NCBI GenBank assembly: GCA_036001245.1
Contig: DASYUL010000133.1
Span: 1 to 64,000, forward strand
Length of the DNA stretch: 64,000 nt
Source of the DNA: Gp7-AA6 sp036001245
GTDB taxonomy: Bacteria > Acidobacteriota > Thermoanaerobaculia > UBA5066 > Gp7-AA6
Direction of reading: 5' to 3'
Part shown: positions 54,427-63,050 of the stretch, piece after piece
Numbering within the stretch: position 1 is the stretch's first letter
Layout: each line of letters starts with the position of its first letter
Translations under genes and position numbers: made by a program
Notes under the pieces: generated by a model
What the model saw: only the letters and a program-made list of their open reading frames with translations
Databases searched by the model: none
Told to the model about the DNA's origin: nothing

Positions 54427-55593
54427 AAGTTCCTGACACCGACAGTGCTGACCTACCTGAAAGTGGTCATTCTTGTGGCCGTGGTGCCCGCGATCGTGGG
54501 TTTCGTGATCGTGCTCGCCGAGCGGCGCCTGATGGGGTTCATGCAGGCGCGCCTGGGACCCAACCGCGTCGGACCGAAAGGTCTCCTTCAGGGTGTCGCG
54601 GACCTCGTCAAGCTCGTGACCAAGGAAGACATCACGCCGGCGCAGGCGGAGAAGGCGGTGCACTTCCTCGCCCCGGTCCTGGCGGTGATCCCGTCGCTGA
54701 CGGCGCTCGCGGTCATTCCTTTCGGGCCCGCGGTGCGGATCGGGAAGATCAAGACGCCGCTGTGGGTCGCCGCCGACGTCAACATCGGTCTGCTCTTTCT
54801 GCTCGCGATCACGTCGATCGGCGTCTACGGGATCATCCTGGGGGGCTGGGCGTCGAACAACAAGTACTCGCTTCTCGGCGGCCTGCGCTCCGCTGCGCAA
54901 CTCATCTCGTATGAGGTTCCGATGGGGCTCGCCCTCGTCTCGGTCCTTCTCATGACGCGGTCTCTCTCGATGGTCGAGATCGTGCAGCGGCAGGGGAGGC
55001 TTCAGCTCTGGTTCATCTTCCCGGGGCTGCTGGCGTTCTTCATCTACTTCGTCGCCGGGGTCGCGGAGACCAACCGGAATCCTTTCGACCTGCCAGAGGC
55101 GGAATCCGAGCTCGTGTCGGGATTCAACACCGAGTATTCCGGCGTCAAGTTCGCCTTCTTTTTCCTCGGTGAGTACGCCGCGATGATCGTGATCTCCTGC
55201 GTCGCCGTGACGGTGTTCTTCGGCGGATGGCTTCCGCCCTTTCCTCACGTCGCTCTCCTGAAGTTCCTGCGGCTGATCCCGCCTTTCGGGTGGTTCCTCA
55301 TCAAGGCGGGCCTCTTTCTCTTCTGCTACATCTGGTTCCGATCGACGTTCCCGCGCTATCGCTTCGATCAGCTCATGGCGCTCGGGTGGAAGTGGATGAT
55401 CCCGCTCTCCCTCGCGAACATCGTCATCGTCGCACTCGCGATCCTCGCGACCCCGGGGCGGAGCAACGGCCTCTTCGTGCTTTCGTATATCTTCGGCGGC
55501 CTTTTCATCGTGATGTTCCTGCTGGCGAAGCTCCGCCAGAAGCTCGCGCGGCGCGAGCGGCTCGCGGCGGTTCCGGCGTCGGCCTCGGAGTAA
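54424..55593 (+). CDS. nuoH: NADH-quinone oxidoreductase subunit H
   Basis: 389 residues, eight or so membrane helices. Motifs are AERRLMGFMQARLGPNRVGP, LLQGVADLVKLVTKEDITP, SAAQLISYEVPMGLALVSVL, NRNPFDLPEAESELVSGFNT and EYSGVKFAFFFLGEY. It forms the quinone channel with NuoA/B/D. There is no nuoE, nuoF or nuoG between nuoD and nuoH. Confidence 0.97.
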   Translation: MKFLTPTVLTYLKVVILVAVVPAIVGFVIVLAERRLMGFMQARLGPNRVGPKGLLQGVADLVKLVTKEDITPAQAEKAVHFLAPVLAVIPSLTALAVIPFGPAVRIGKIKTPLWVAADVNIGLLFLLAITSIGVYGIILGGWASNNKYSLLGGLRSAAQLISYEVPMGLALVSVLLMTRSLSMVEIVQRQGRLQLWFIFPGLLAFFIYFVAGVAETNRNPFDLPEAESELVSGFNTEYSGVKFAFFFLGEYAAMIVISCVAVTVFFGGWLPPFPHVALLKFLRLIPPFGWFLIKAGLFLFCYIWFRSTFPRYRFDQLMALGWKWMIPLSLANIVIVALAILATPGRSNGLFVLSYIFGGLFIVMFLLAKLRQKLARRERLAAVPASASE

Positions 55594-55596
55594 CCC

Positions 55597-56079
55597 ATGG
55601 CGCTCAAGCAGTGGCTCGACAAGCTGACGCTCCTCGACCTTTTCGACGGGCTCTCCGTCACCGGACGGCACCTGTTCAAGAAGAAGGTCACGATCCAGTA
55701 TCCGGAACAGAAGAAGCTGCCGTCCGACCGCTTCCGCGGGATGTTCCGCCTCGACGAGGAGCGGTGCATCAAGTGCACGCTCTGTGCGATCGAGTGCCCG
55801 ATCAACATCATCTACATCGACTGGCACAACGAGAAGAGTCCCGAGGGCAAGTCCATCAAGGTGCTCGACCGCTTCGACGTGGATTTGAAGCGGTGCATGT
55901 TCTGCCAGCTCTGCGAAGAGGCGTGCCCGACGAACCCCAAGTCCATCTGGCTGACCACGAAAACGTACGAGATGGCGGCTTACGACCGCAACGACTCGCT
56001 CTATCTCGACATCCGGAAACTGACCGACTGGAGGGCGGCGCCGAACGTCAAGCCGTTCACCGTCGTCGAGCAGGGATGA
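55597..56079 (+). CDS. nuoI: NADH-quinone oxidoreductase subunit I
   Basis: 160 residues with two 4Fe-4S ferredoxin motifs: CIKCTLCAIECP (Cys57/60/63/67) and CMFCQLCEEACP (Cys100/103/106/110). They bind clusters N6a and N6b that pass electrons to N2. The N-terminal helix FDGLSVTGRHLFKKKVTIQY lies along the membrane. In complexes lacking NuoEFG this subunit is often the entry point for ferredoxin or another donor. Confidence 0.97.
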   Translation: MALKQWLDKLTLLDLFDGLSVTGRHLFKKKVTIQYPEQKKLPSDRFRGMFRLDEERCIKCTLCAIECPINIIYIDWHNEKSPEGKSIKVLDRFDVDLKRCMFCQLCEEACPTNPKSIWLTTKTYEMAAYDRNDSLYLDIRKLTDWRAAPNVKPFTVVEQG

Positions 56080-56080
56080 A

Positions 56081-56650
56081 GTGACCGGGGCGGAAACCGT
56101 CCCGGGCGCTCTCCTGACCGGCTCGGCCGGGTTGGCCTTCGTCGTCTTTGCGGTGCTCGCTCTGGGGACGGCGGTCGCCGTCGTCGTCGCGAGGAACCCG
56201 ATCCACTCGGCACTCTTCCTCCTTTCGTGCTTCCTTCTCGTCGCCTGCATCTTCATCCTCCAGCAGGCGGAGTTCGTCGGCGCCGTCCAGATCCTGGTCT
56301 ATGCGGGCGGGATCATGGTGCTCTTCCTGTTCGTGATCATGCTGGTGCATCAGCGGACCGTGAGAGAGAGGGCTGCGTTCCAGCACCAGTGGGACATCGC
56401 GCTGCTCTTCCTGATCGCCTTCCTGCTGCCGTTTCTCTACGTGCTCTGGACCGAGCGCTTCCCGGTGGTCGCGCCGAATCCGGACGCCTTCCGTGCCGTG
56501 CGCGGCCGGATCGCCGGCAACACGCAGGCCGTCGCCTGGGTCCTCTACCGCGACTACCTCCTGCCGTTCGAGGTCGCGTCGGTGTTCCTGCTGGTCGCGA
56601 TGGTCGGAGCGGTCGTGCTGGGCAAACGTTCGGTCGAGAAGGTGGACTAG
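56081..56650 (+). CDS. nuoJ: NADH-quinone oxidoreductase subunit J
   Basis: 189 residues from GTG 56081. The family core is ARNPIHSALFLLSCFLLVAC and FVGAVQILVYAGGIMVLFLF, followed by the later helices and LLPFEVASVFLLVAMVGAVV. About five membrane helices. Start directly after the nuoI stop. Confidence 0.95.
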   Translation: MTGAETVPGALLTGSAGLAFVVFAVLALGTAVAVVVARNPIHSALFLLSCFLLVACIFILQQAEFVGAVQILVYAGGIMVLFLFVIMLVHQRTVRERAAFQHQWDIALLFLIAFLLPFLYVLWTERFPVVAPNPDAFRAVRGRIAGNTQAVAWVLYRDYLLPFEVASVFLLVAMVGAVVLGKRSVEKVD

Positions 56651-56824
56651 CGTGATGTCCGGGACCTCCCGTCATCGACACGCGTCGGCCAACCTCGCGA
56701 GGACGACGTTCCGGCAGCCGCCGCTCCGCGCAACCGGCGCGAGAACAGAGAGTGCTCTCCCGCCATTTTTCAGTGCGCCAGTTTCGAGGACCTCCTCCGG
56801 GAGGTGCCCGGGGGACGAGAGCAA
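56651..56824 (+). other. Gap between nuoJ and nuoK, no gene seen
   Basis: 174 bp, unusually long for this operon. The frame that crosses it (to 56828) gives no recognisable protein. No clear promoter, terminator or repeat was found. Confidence 0.5.
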
Positions 56825-57130
56825 ATGACCATCACGATCAATCACTTCCTGGTCGTTTCCTTTCTGCTCTTTTCGATCGGGCTTCTTGGGGTGCTCGTGC
56901 GGAGGAACTTCCTCACGGTCTTGATGTCCGTCGAGCTGATGCTGAACGCCGTCAACCTGAACCTGATCGCCTTTTCGAGACGGCTGTCCGACCTGACCGG
57001 CCAGGTGTTCTCGGTCTTCGTGATCACGATCGCCGCGGGAGAGGCGGCCATCGGTCTCGCGCTCACCATCTCCCTCTTCCGCCAGCGGCGCACGCTGAAC
57101 GTCGAAGAGGCGAGCAGCATGCAGGGCTAG
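56825..57130 (+). CDS. nuoK: NADH-quinone oxidoreductase subunit K
   Basis: 101 residues from ATG 56825. Three helices with the key motif FLTVLMSVELMLNAVNLNLI (Glu in the second helix, needed for proton translocation) and VFVITIAAGEAAIGLALTIS. A longer start at 56804 adds seven residues and is less typical. nuoL begins 5 bp after the stop. Confidence 0.95.
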   Translation: MTITINHFLVVSFLLFSIGLLGVLVRRNFLTVLMSVELMLNAVNLNLIAFSRRLSDLTGQVFSVFVITIAAGEAAIGLALTISLFRQRRTLNVEEASSMQG

Positions 57131-57135
57131 CCGCT

Positions 57136-59310
57136 TTGAAGGACCTCCTCTGGCTCGTCCCTCTGTTCCCGCTCGCGGGCTTCCTCGTCAACGGACTCGT
57201 CTATCTCGTCTCGCACCGCACGCGCGAGGTTGCGGTGCATCCCCCGGCCGATCAGCCGGCGGCGGAGTCGAGCCTCGAGCCGGGGCACCCGCACGCCCAC
57301 GTCCACCTCGAGGCCGAGCCGAAGTTCAAGACCCTTCACACGGTGGTCGGCGTCGGCTCGGTCGGGCTCTCCTGCCTCTTTGCGTTCGGCGCGATCTTCG
57401 ACGTCGGCGTGAAGGGTCTCGCCTCCGGCGGCCACCACGTCCTCACGCTGTACCGATGGATCCCGCTCGGCGTGAATCAGTCGACCGGCCAGGTCCCGGG
57501 GCCGCTCGGCGAATGGTTCGTGGACGCCGCTCTGCGGCTCGACTCCCTGTCGGCGCTCATGATCGCGTTCGTGACGTTCGTGGGATTCCTGATCCACGTG
57601 TACTCGGTCGGCTACATGGGCCACGAGCAGGGGTACGGCCGCTACTTCGCGTACCTGAACCTCTTCATGTTCTCGATGCTGGTGCTCGTGCTCGCGAACA
57701 ACTTCGTGCTGATGTTCGTCGGGTGGGAAGGTGTGGGCCTCTGCTCGTACCTGCTGATCGGCTACGACTACCACAAGAAGTTCGCGGCGGACGCGGGCAA
57801 GAAGGCGTTCGTCGTCAACCGGATCGGAGACTTCGGCTTCATTCTCGGCATCTTCGGAATCTTCGCCCTCTTCGGGACGGTCGATTTCGGAAAGGTCTTC
57901 GCGGCGGCCGCGGCGAACCCGTCGCAGTACGCCCCGTTCATGACGCTCGTCTGCCTCTGTCTCTTCCTCGGAGCGGTGGGGAAGTCGGCGCAGGTGCCGC
58001 TCCACGTCTGGCTGCCGGACGCGATGGCGGGACCGACCCCCGTCTCCGCCCTCATCCATGCGGCGACGATGGTGACCGCGGGCGTCTACATGGTCGCGCG
58101 GTGCAACGTGCTCTTCCGCCTCTCGCCGGACGCGCTTCTCGTGGTGGCGATCGTCGGCGGGTTCACCGCGCTCTTCGCGGCGACGATCGGTCTCGTTCAG
58201 AACGACATCAAGAAGGTCCTCGCGTATTCGACGGTCTCGCAGCTCGGCTACATGTTCCTCGCGTGCGGAGTCGGCGCGTTCGCCGCGGGGATGTTCCACG
58301 TCGTGACGCACGCCTTCTTCAAGGCTTGCCTGTTCCTCGGATCGGGATCGGTCATCCACGCGCTCGGCGGGGAGCAGGACCTCCGGCGGATGGGCGGACT
58401 GTCGGAGCGCATCCCGGTGACGTACCGGACGTTCCTCGTCGCCACGCTCGCGATCGCCGGCGTGCCGCTTCTCGCCGGCTTCTTCTCGAAGGACGCGATC
58501 CTCGCCGCGGTGTTCGAGGCGCGTTTCCCGCAGGCGCCGTGGCTTCCGCGGGTGCTCTGGAGCGCGGCGCTCTTCACCGCCGGCCTGACGGCGTTCTACA
58601 TGTTCCGGCTGGTCTCACTCACGTTCTACGGCAGATTCCGCGGGACGCCGGAGCAGGAAGCGCACATCCACGAGTCGCCGAGGTCGATGACCGTTCCGCT
58701 CGTGATCCTCGCTTTTCTCTCCATCGTCGGCGGCTGGATCGGCGTCCCGATCGTGCGCGGCGGGGACCGCATCGGCCAGTTTCTGGCCCCGGTCATCCCG
58801 GCGCTCGCCGGCCGGCACGCCGCCGAGCATCACCCGCCGATCTCGCTCGAGATCGCGCTGATGTTCGCTTCCGTCGGCGCGGCGGCGGTCGGGCTCGTGC
58901 TCGCCTGGTTCTGGTACGCGAAGGGGGAGGGTCGGGTGCCGGCGATGATCGCCGCCCGGTTCCCGCGCCTCTACCGCGTCATCGAGAACAAGTACTTCGT
59001 GGACGAGGCGTACGAGGCTGTGTTCGTCGAGGGCTTCGCCAAGCGCGGCGGCCGGTTCCTGTGGGAGGTCGATGCGACGGTCGTCGACTTGATTCCGAAC
59101 GGAACCGCCGCGGTCACGCGCGGCGCGTCGTGGCTGACCCACCTCTTCGACCAGAACGTCGTCGACGGGGCGGTCAACGGCGTCGCGGACGGTTTCGAGT
59201 CCGGCTGGCGGCTCGTGCGGCGCGCCCAGACGGGAAGAGTCCAGAACTACGCACTGGTGATGGGCGCCGGGCTCTTCTGCCTGGTCGCCGTTTACCTGAT
59301 TTTCCGGTAG
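57136..59310 (+). CDS. nuoL: NADH-quinone oxidoreductase subunit L
   Basis: 724 residues from TTG 57136, chosen because the Mrp-like core begins soon after (LLWLVPLFPLAGFLVNGLVY). The antiporter core has FVGWEGVGLCSYLLIGYDYH, GKSAQVPLHVWLPDAMAGPT, VSALIHAATMVTAGVYMVAR and IKKVLAYSTVSQLGYMFLAC. The long amphipathic C-terminal helix is present. The first 65 residues include a His/Pro-rich loop. The stop TAG is inside the first unit of a repeat array. Confidence 0.96.
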   Translation: MKDLLWLVPLFPLAGFLVNGLVYLVSHRTREVAVHPPADQPAAESSLEPGHPHAHVHLEAEPKFKTLHTVVGVGSVGLSCLFAFGAIFDVGVKGLASGGHHVLTLYRWIPLGVNQSTGQVPGPLGEWFVDAALRLDSLSALMIAFVTFVGFLIHVYSVGYMGHEQGYGRYFAYLNLFMFSMLVLVLANNFVLMFVGWEGVGLCSYLLIGYDYHKKFAADAGKKAFVVNRIGDFGFILGIFGIFALFGTVDFGKVFAAAAANPSQYAPFMTLVCLCLFLGAVGKSAQVPLHVWLPDAMAGPTPVSALIHAATMVTAGVYMVARCNVLFRLSPDALLVVAIVGGFTALFAATIGLVQNDIKKVLAYSTVSQLGYMFLACGVGAFAAGMFHVVTHAFFKACLFLGSGSVIHALGGEQDLRRMGGLSERIPVTYRTFLVATLAIAGVPLLAGFFSKDAILAAVFEARFPQAPWLPRVLWSAALFTAGLTAFYMFRLVSLTFYGRFRGTPEQEAHIHESPRSMTVPLVILAFLSIVGGWIGVPIVRGGDRIGQFLAPVIPALAGRHAAEHHPPISLEIALMFASVGAAAVGLVLAWFWYAKGEGRVPAMIAARFPRLYRVIENKYFVDEAYEAVFVEGFAKRGGRFLWEVDATVVDLIPNGTAAVTRGASWLTHLFDQNVVDGAVNGVADGFESGWRLVRRAQTGRVQNYALVMGAGLFCLVAVYLIFR

Positions 59311-59332
59311 CCGGTAGCCGGTAGCCGGTAGC
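59305..59332 (+). repeat. Four perfect CGGTAGC repeats at the nuoL stop
   Basis: CGGTAGC occurs four times in tandem. The first copy contains the nuoL stop TAG (59308-59310). The array ends 16 bp before the nuoM start. Confidence 0.9.
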
Positions 59333-59348
59333 CGATGAAGAGGTCTAG

Positions 59349-60968
59349 ATGGAGTTGATGGGCGTTCCGATCCCGATCCTCTCGATCGTGACGTACATCC
59401 CCCTCTTGGGGGCGCTCGCGATCGTTTTTCTCCTCGGGAAGGAGAAGACCGGCGCGATCAAGACCCTGGCCACGGTGACCGTCGTCGCCGGCTTCCTCGC
59501 GTCGCTGCCGCTCTGGTTTCTATTCGAGCGCGGACACTCGGGCTACCAGTTCGTCGAGATCGCGCCGTGGATTCCGTCCCTCGGCGTGAACTACCACTTC
59601 GGGATCGACGGAATCTCGCTCGTCCTGATCCTGCTGACGACTCTCATGGGCGTCATCGCGGTCGCGTGCTCCTACACGGCGATCACGGAGCGGCAGAAGG
59701 AGTATTACGTCCTTCTTCTGCTCCTGCAGACGTTCATGCTGGGCACGTTCTGCTCGCTTGACCTCTTTCTCTTCTACGTCTTCTGGGAGGTCATGCTGGT
59801 CCCGATGTACTTCCTGATCGGCGTGTGGGGAAGCGACCGCCGGCTCTACGCCGCGATCAAGTTCTTCCTCTACACGCTGGCGGGATCGGTCCTGATGCTG
59901 CTCGGCATCATCGCGCTCTATTTCTGCAACACGACGGGCTTCCTCGGTTACAAGGGGCTGGGCAATGCGCCCACCTTCTCGATCGAGAAGCTGACCGTGG
60001 TTGCCCAGAGCATGCCGGTCGAACTCCAGATCTGGCTCTTCTTCGCCCTATTCTTCGGGTTCGCGATCAAGGTCCCGATGTTTCCGTTCCACACGTGGCT
60101 CCCCGACGCGCATACCGAGGCTCCGACCGCCGGCTCCGTCATCCTCGCTGCCGTCCTGCTGAAGATGGGGACGTACGGCTTCGTCCGCTTCTCCCTGCCG
60201 ATGTTCCCCGACGCGATCACGACTCCGTGGGTACTCACGGTGATGGTGACGCTCGCGATCGTTGGGATCGTGTATGGCGCGATGGTCACGCTCGTCCAGA
60301 AAGACATGAAGCGCCTGATCGCGTACTCGTCGGTCTCGCACCTCGGCTTCGTGATGCTCGGCGTGTTCGCTCTCAACATGGCCGGGATCCAGGGCGCGTT
60401 GCTCCAGATGGTCAACCACGGCATCTCGACCGGGGGACTCTTCCTCCTGGTCGGGATGCTCTACGAGCGCCGGCACACGCGCCTGATCTCGGAATATGGC
60501 GGCATCGCCCGGCAGATGCCGGTCTATGCGACGTACTTCCTGGTCATGGCGCTCTCGTCGATGGGACTTCCGCTGCTGAACGGATTCATCGGCGAGTTCA
60601 CGATCCTCCAGGGCGCTTTCGCCCGGAGCTTCTGGTGGGCGTTCTTCGCGGCGACGGGCATCGTGCTGGGTGCGGCGTATCTGCTCTGGCTGTACCAGCG
60701 CGTGTTCTTCGGCGAGATCACCAACCCCGCGAACGCAAACCTGCCGGACCTGACGCCGCGCGAGCAGCTCACGCTCGTTCCCCTCGTACTGCTGGCGCTC
60801 TGGATCGGCATCTATCCCAAGCCGATGTTCGACGTGCTTCGCGTTCCCTCCGAGAAGATCGTGGAAGCGGTCGGCGGCAAGACCGCGACCGAGCCGATGC
60901 TCGCGCGCGAGCAACCCGCCGCCACGGGCGGAGCTTCCGTGCTCGCGGGAAGCGCGGCCCGGCCGTGA
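59349..60968 (+). CDS. nuoM: NADH-quinone oxidoreductase subunit M
   Basis: 539 residues, about fourteen helices. Core motifs are NYHFGIDGISLVLILLTTLM, FYVFWEVMLVPMYFLIGVWG, KVPMFPFHTWLPDAHTEAPT, AGSVILAAVLLKMGTYGFVR and MKRLIAYSSVSHLGFVMLG. It is one of the three proton-pumping antiporter-like subunits. The stop overlaps the GTG of nuoN. Confidence 0.97.
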   Translation: MELMGVPIPILSIVTYIPLLGALAIVFLLGKEKTGAIKTLATVTVVAGFLASLPLWFLFERGHSGYQFVEIAPWIPSLGVNYHFGIDGISLVLILLTTLMGVIAVACSYTAITERQKEYYVLLLLLQTFMLGTFCSLDLFLFYVFWEVMLVPMYFLIGVWGSDRRLYAAIKFFLYTLAGSVLMLLGIIALYFCNTTGFLGYKGLGNAPTFSIEKLTVVAQSMPVELQIWLFFALFFGFAIKVPMFPFHTWLPDAHTEAPTAGSVILAAVLLKMGTYGFVRFSLPMFPDAITTPWVLTVMVTLAIVGIVYGAMVTLVQKDMKRLIAYSSVSHLGFVMLGVFALNMAGIQGALLQMVNHGISTGGLFLLVGMLYERRHTRLISEYGGIARQMPVYATYFLVMALSSMGLPLLNGFIGEFTILQGAFARSFWWAFFAATGIVLGAAYLLWLYQRVFFGEITNPANANLPDLTPREQLTLVPLVLLALWIGIYPKPMFDVLRVPSEKIVEAVGGKTATEPMLAREQPAATGGASVLAGSAARP

Positions 60969-62413
60969 AACTCTCGGCATCGGACTGGTTGCTCCTGTCG
61001 CCGGAGCTCTTTCTAACGGCGGCGGGCCTCTTCCTCCTCTCGATCTCCGTGTTCTTCGGGAAGGCGAAGGAGGAGTTCCTCGCGTTCCTGACGATCCTCT
61101 TCACGGCCGTCACGATCGGGCTCGTCGTTTTCATTCTGGGATACCACGGCCACGAAACGCCGATCCTCGGCGGGATGTTCGTCGTCGACAACTTCGCGAT
61201 CTTCTTCAAGGTCCTGATGCTGGTGTCGATCATCCTGACCGCGCTCGCCTCCGTGAGATTCGTGGGGAGCGCGCCGTATCCCGGCGGGGAGTACTACGCG
61301 CTTCTGCTCTTCACCGGCGTCGGAATGCTCTTCATGGTCTCCGGCAACAACCTGATCTCGATCTACGTGCCGCTCGAGCTGATGGCGCTCTCCTCGTACA
61401 TCCTCGCGGGCTATTTCAAGGGGGAGATCAAGAGCACGGAGGCGGCGCTCAAATACTTCGTGCTCGGCGCCTTTTCGTCCGGCGTGCTGCTTTACGGGCT
61501 CTCCCTCGTCTACGGCATCGCCGGTCGGATGGGGCTGCCCGAGCTCGCGAAGCTTCTCGCCGGGGTCGAGAAGTCCAACGTGCTCCTCGTCGGGATTCTG
61601 CTCATCCTCGCCGGCCTCCTCTTCAAGATCGCCGCGGTCCCCTTTCACGTTTGGGTACCCGACGTCTACGAAGGCGCGCCGACGCCAATCACCGCCTTCT
61701 TCTCGGTCGGCCCCAAGCTCGCCGCCTACGCGATCCTCGCTCGCATCTTCTACGTCGCCTTTCCGAAGTTTCACGCCGACTGGGGGTTCATCGTCGCTCT
61801 CGTGGCGGCCGCGACGATGGTCGTCGGAAACGTGGCGGCCCTCCTCCAGTCGAACGTCAAGCGCATGCTCGCGTACTCCTCAATCGCTCACGCGGGCTAT
61901 GCCTTGCTCGGCGTCGTCGGTTTCTCGACCGAATTCGGCCTCTGGGGAATCCTGGTTTACCTGCTCGCCTACACCTTCATGAACTTCGGAGCGTTCGCGC
62001 TGGTGGTCTTCCTCGAGACGAAGGGCTACGCGGCGGAGTCGGTCTCCGACTTCAACGGGCTCGCGCGGCGAAACATGACGGCTGCGGTCGTGATGCTCGT
62101 CTTTCTGCTGTCGCTTGCCGGGATTCCGCCGACGGCCGGCTTCATCGGGAAGTACTACCTCTTCACCGCGGCGATGAAGGCGGGCTACGCGTGGCTGGCG
62201 GTGCTCGCCGTGCTGATGTCGGCGGTCTCGCTCTTCTACTACTTCCGCATCGCCGCGGCGATGTTCTTCCTGGAGGGGGAGGGTGAGCCGCTCAAGAGCT
62301 CCTACGCGCTGACGACGGCCGTGCTGATCTGCGCCGCCGCGACGGTGCTCGTCGGGGTCGCGCCGCAGCCCGTCGTCGAGGCTCTGCGGGCGTGCGTGAT
62401 CAAGACCCCGTAG
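60965..62413 (+). CDS. nuoN: NADH-quinone oxidoreductase subunit N
   Basis: 482 residues from GTG 60965. Motifs are NLISIYVPLELMALSSYILA, TEAALKYFVLGAFSSGVLLY, FKIAAVPFHVWVPDVYEGAP, VKRMLAYSSIAHAGYALLGV and LSLAGIPPTAGFIGKYYLF. It is the last gene of the nuo set; the ATP synthase genes follow directly, with the next reading frame starting inside its 3' end. Confidence 0.96.
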   Translation: MKLSASDWLLLSPELFLTAAGLFLLSISVFFGKAKEEFLAFLTILFTAVTIGLVVFILGYHGHETPILGGMFVVDNFAIFFKVLMLVSIILTALASVRFVGSAPYPGGEYYALLLFTGVGMLFMVSGNNLISIYVPLELMALSSYILAGYFKGEIKSTEAALKYFVLGAFSSGVLLYGLSLVYGIAGRMGLPELAKLLAGVEKSNVLLVGILLILAGLLFKIAAVPFHVWVPDVYEGAPTPITAFFSVGPKLAAYAILARIFYVAFPKFHADWGFIVALVAAATMVVGNVAALLQSNVKRMLAYSSIAHAGYALLGVVGFSTEFGLWGILVYLLAYTFMNFGAFALVVFLETKGYAAESVSDFNGLARRNMTAAVVMLVFLLSLAGIPPTAGFIGKYYLFTAAMKAGYAWLAVLAVLMSAVSLFYYFRIAAAMFFLEGEGEPLKSSYALTTAVLICAAATVLVGVAPQPVVEALRACVIKTP

Positions 62414-62682
62414 GGTCGACTCAGTCGACGCCCTCACGCCGCCCCTCTCCCCGGGGGGGAGCGGGCAACGCCCGCTACGCGATCGTCGCGCGCGCATCCG
62501 CCGCGGGCATCCTCTTTCCGCTGTCGATCGTCGCGGGGTTTCTCTTGGGGAAGTGGATTGGTCGCGTGCTCGGCATCGGGGCGTGGCCCGCGTTCCTCGG
62601 CGCGGCGCTCGGAGCGGCCGCAGGCTTCTGGAACCTCTACCGGCTGCTGCGCGGTCTGGAAGAACGCGAGGGCGGCCGGTGA
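62392..62682 (+). CDS. AtpZ-like/AtpI-type small membrane protein
   Basis: 96 residues from GTG 62392, the only conventional start, which overlaps nuoN by 22 bp. The core (about 30-95) has two helices, AGILFPLSIVAGFLLGKWIG and AFLGAALGAAAGFWNLYRLL, typical of the F0F1-associated AtpZ family. The first 28 residues (TPSRRPSPRGG) are encoded by a CCCTC/CCCCTCTCCCC-type repeat-like stretch and are probably not ancestral. It is the first gene of the ATP synthase operon. Confidence 0.75.
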   Translation: MRDQDPVGSTQSTPSRRPSPRGGAGNARYAIVARASAAGILFPLSIVAGFLLGKWIGRVLGIGAWPAFLGAALGAAAGFWNLYRLLRGLEEREGGR

Positions 62683-63050
62683 GCGCCGCCGACGCGCTGA
62701 TCCGGCGGATCCGGATCCGTTCGATCGTGATCGCGGCGGGCGGCGCGGCCGGGGCGTTCCTCTTCGGATGGCGCGCGGCCGTGTCCTTGACAATCGCCGC
62801 GGCCGTCGTTATTTTCAGCTTTCTCGTTCTCGAGAAGCTGACCGAGCGTCTCGTTCCCCCGCAGGAAAAGAAAGGGTTTCGAGCCGTGCTCCCCCTCCTG
62901 CTGGTCACGGGCGCCGGTGCGGCCGCTCTCGGGATCGCGCTCCTTCGCTGGAGGGGTTTTGAGCCGATCGCCGGAATGGCAGGGCTGTCGGTCGTCGTCG
63001 TGAGCGTCGGGGCGGAGCTACTGAGGAAGGAGAGGGGCGCGGCCGGGTGA
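62679..63050 (+). CDS. ATP synthase subunit I-like protein
   Basis: 123 residues from GTG 62679, overlapping the upstream stop. Four hydrophobic helices: SIVIAAGGAAGAFLFGWRAA, LTIAAAVVIFSFLVLEKL, VLPLLLVTGAGAAALGIALL and MAGLSVVVVSVGAELL. The position between the AtpZ-like gene and atpB fits AtpI, which assists c-ring assembly. Sequence identity in this family is low, so the call rests on topology and context. Confidence 0.68.
   Translation: MSAADALIRRIRIRSIVIAAGGAAGAFLFGWRAAVSLTIAAAVVIFSFLVLEKLTERLVPPQEKKGFRAVLPLLLVTGAGAAALGIALLRWRGFEPIAGMAGLSVVVVSVGAELLRKERGAAG

Noticed and set aside
54325..56256. A 643-codon minus-strand open frame opposite nuoH and nuoI.
   Set aside because: The nuo proteins on the plus strand are unambiguous; the antisense product is a charged repetitive shadow.
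56493..56828. A possible small gene between nuoJ and nuoK.
   Set aside because: The frame is out of phase with nuoJ over half its length, has no start with a ribosome-binding site and no recognisable sequence.
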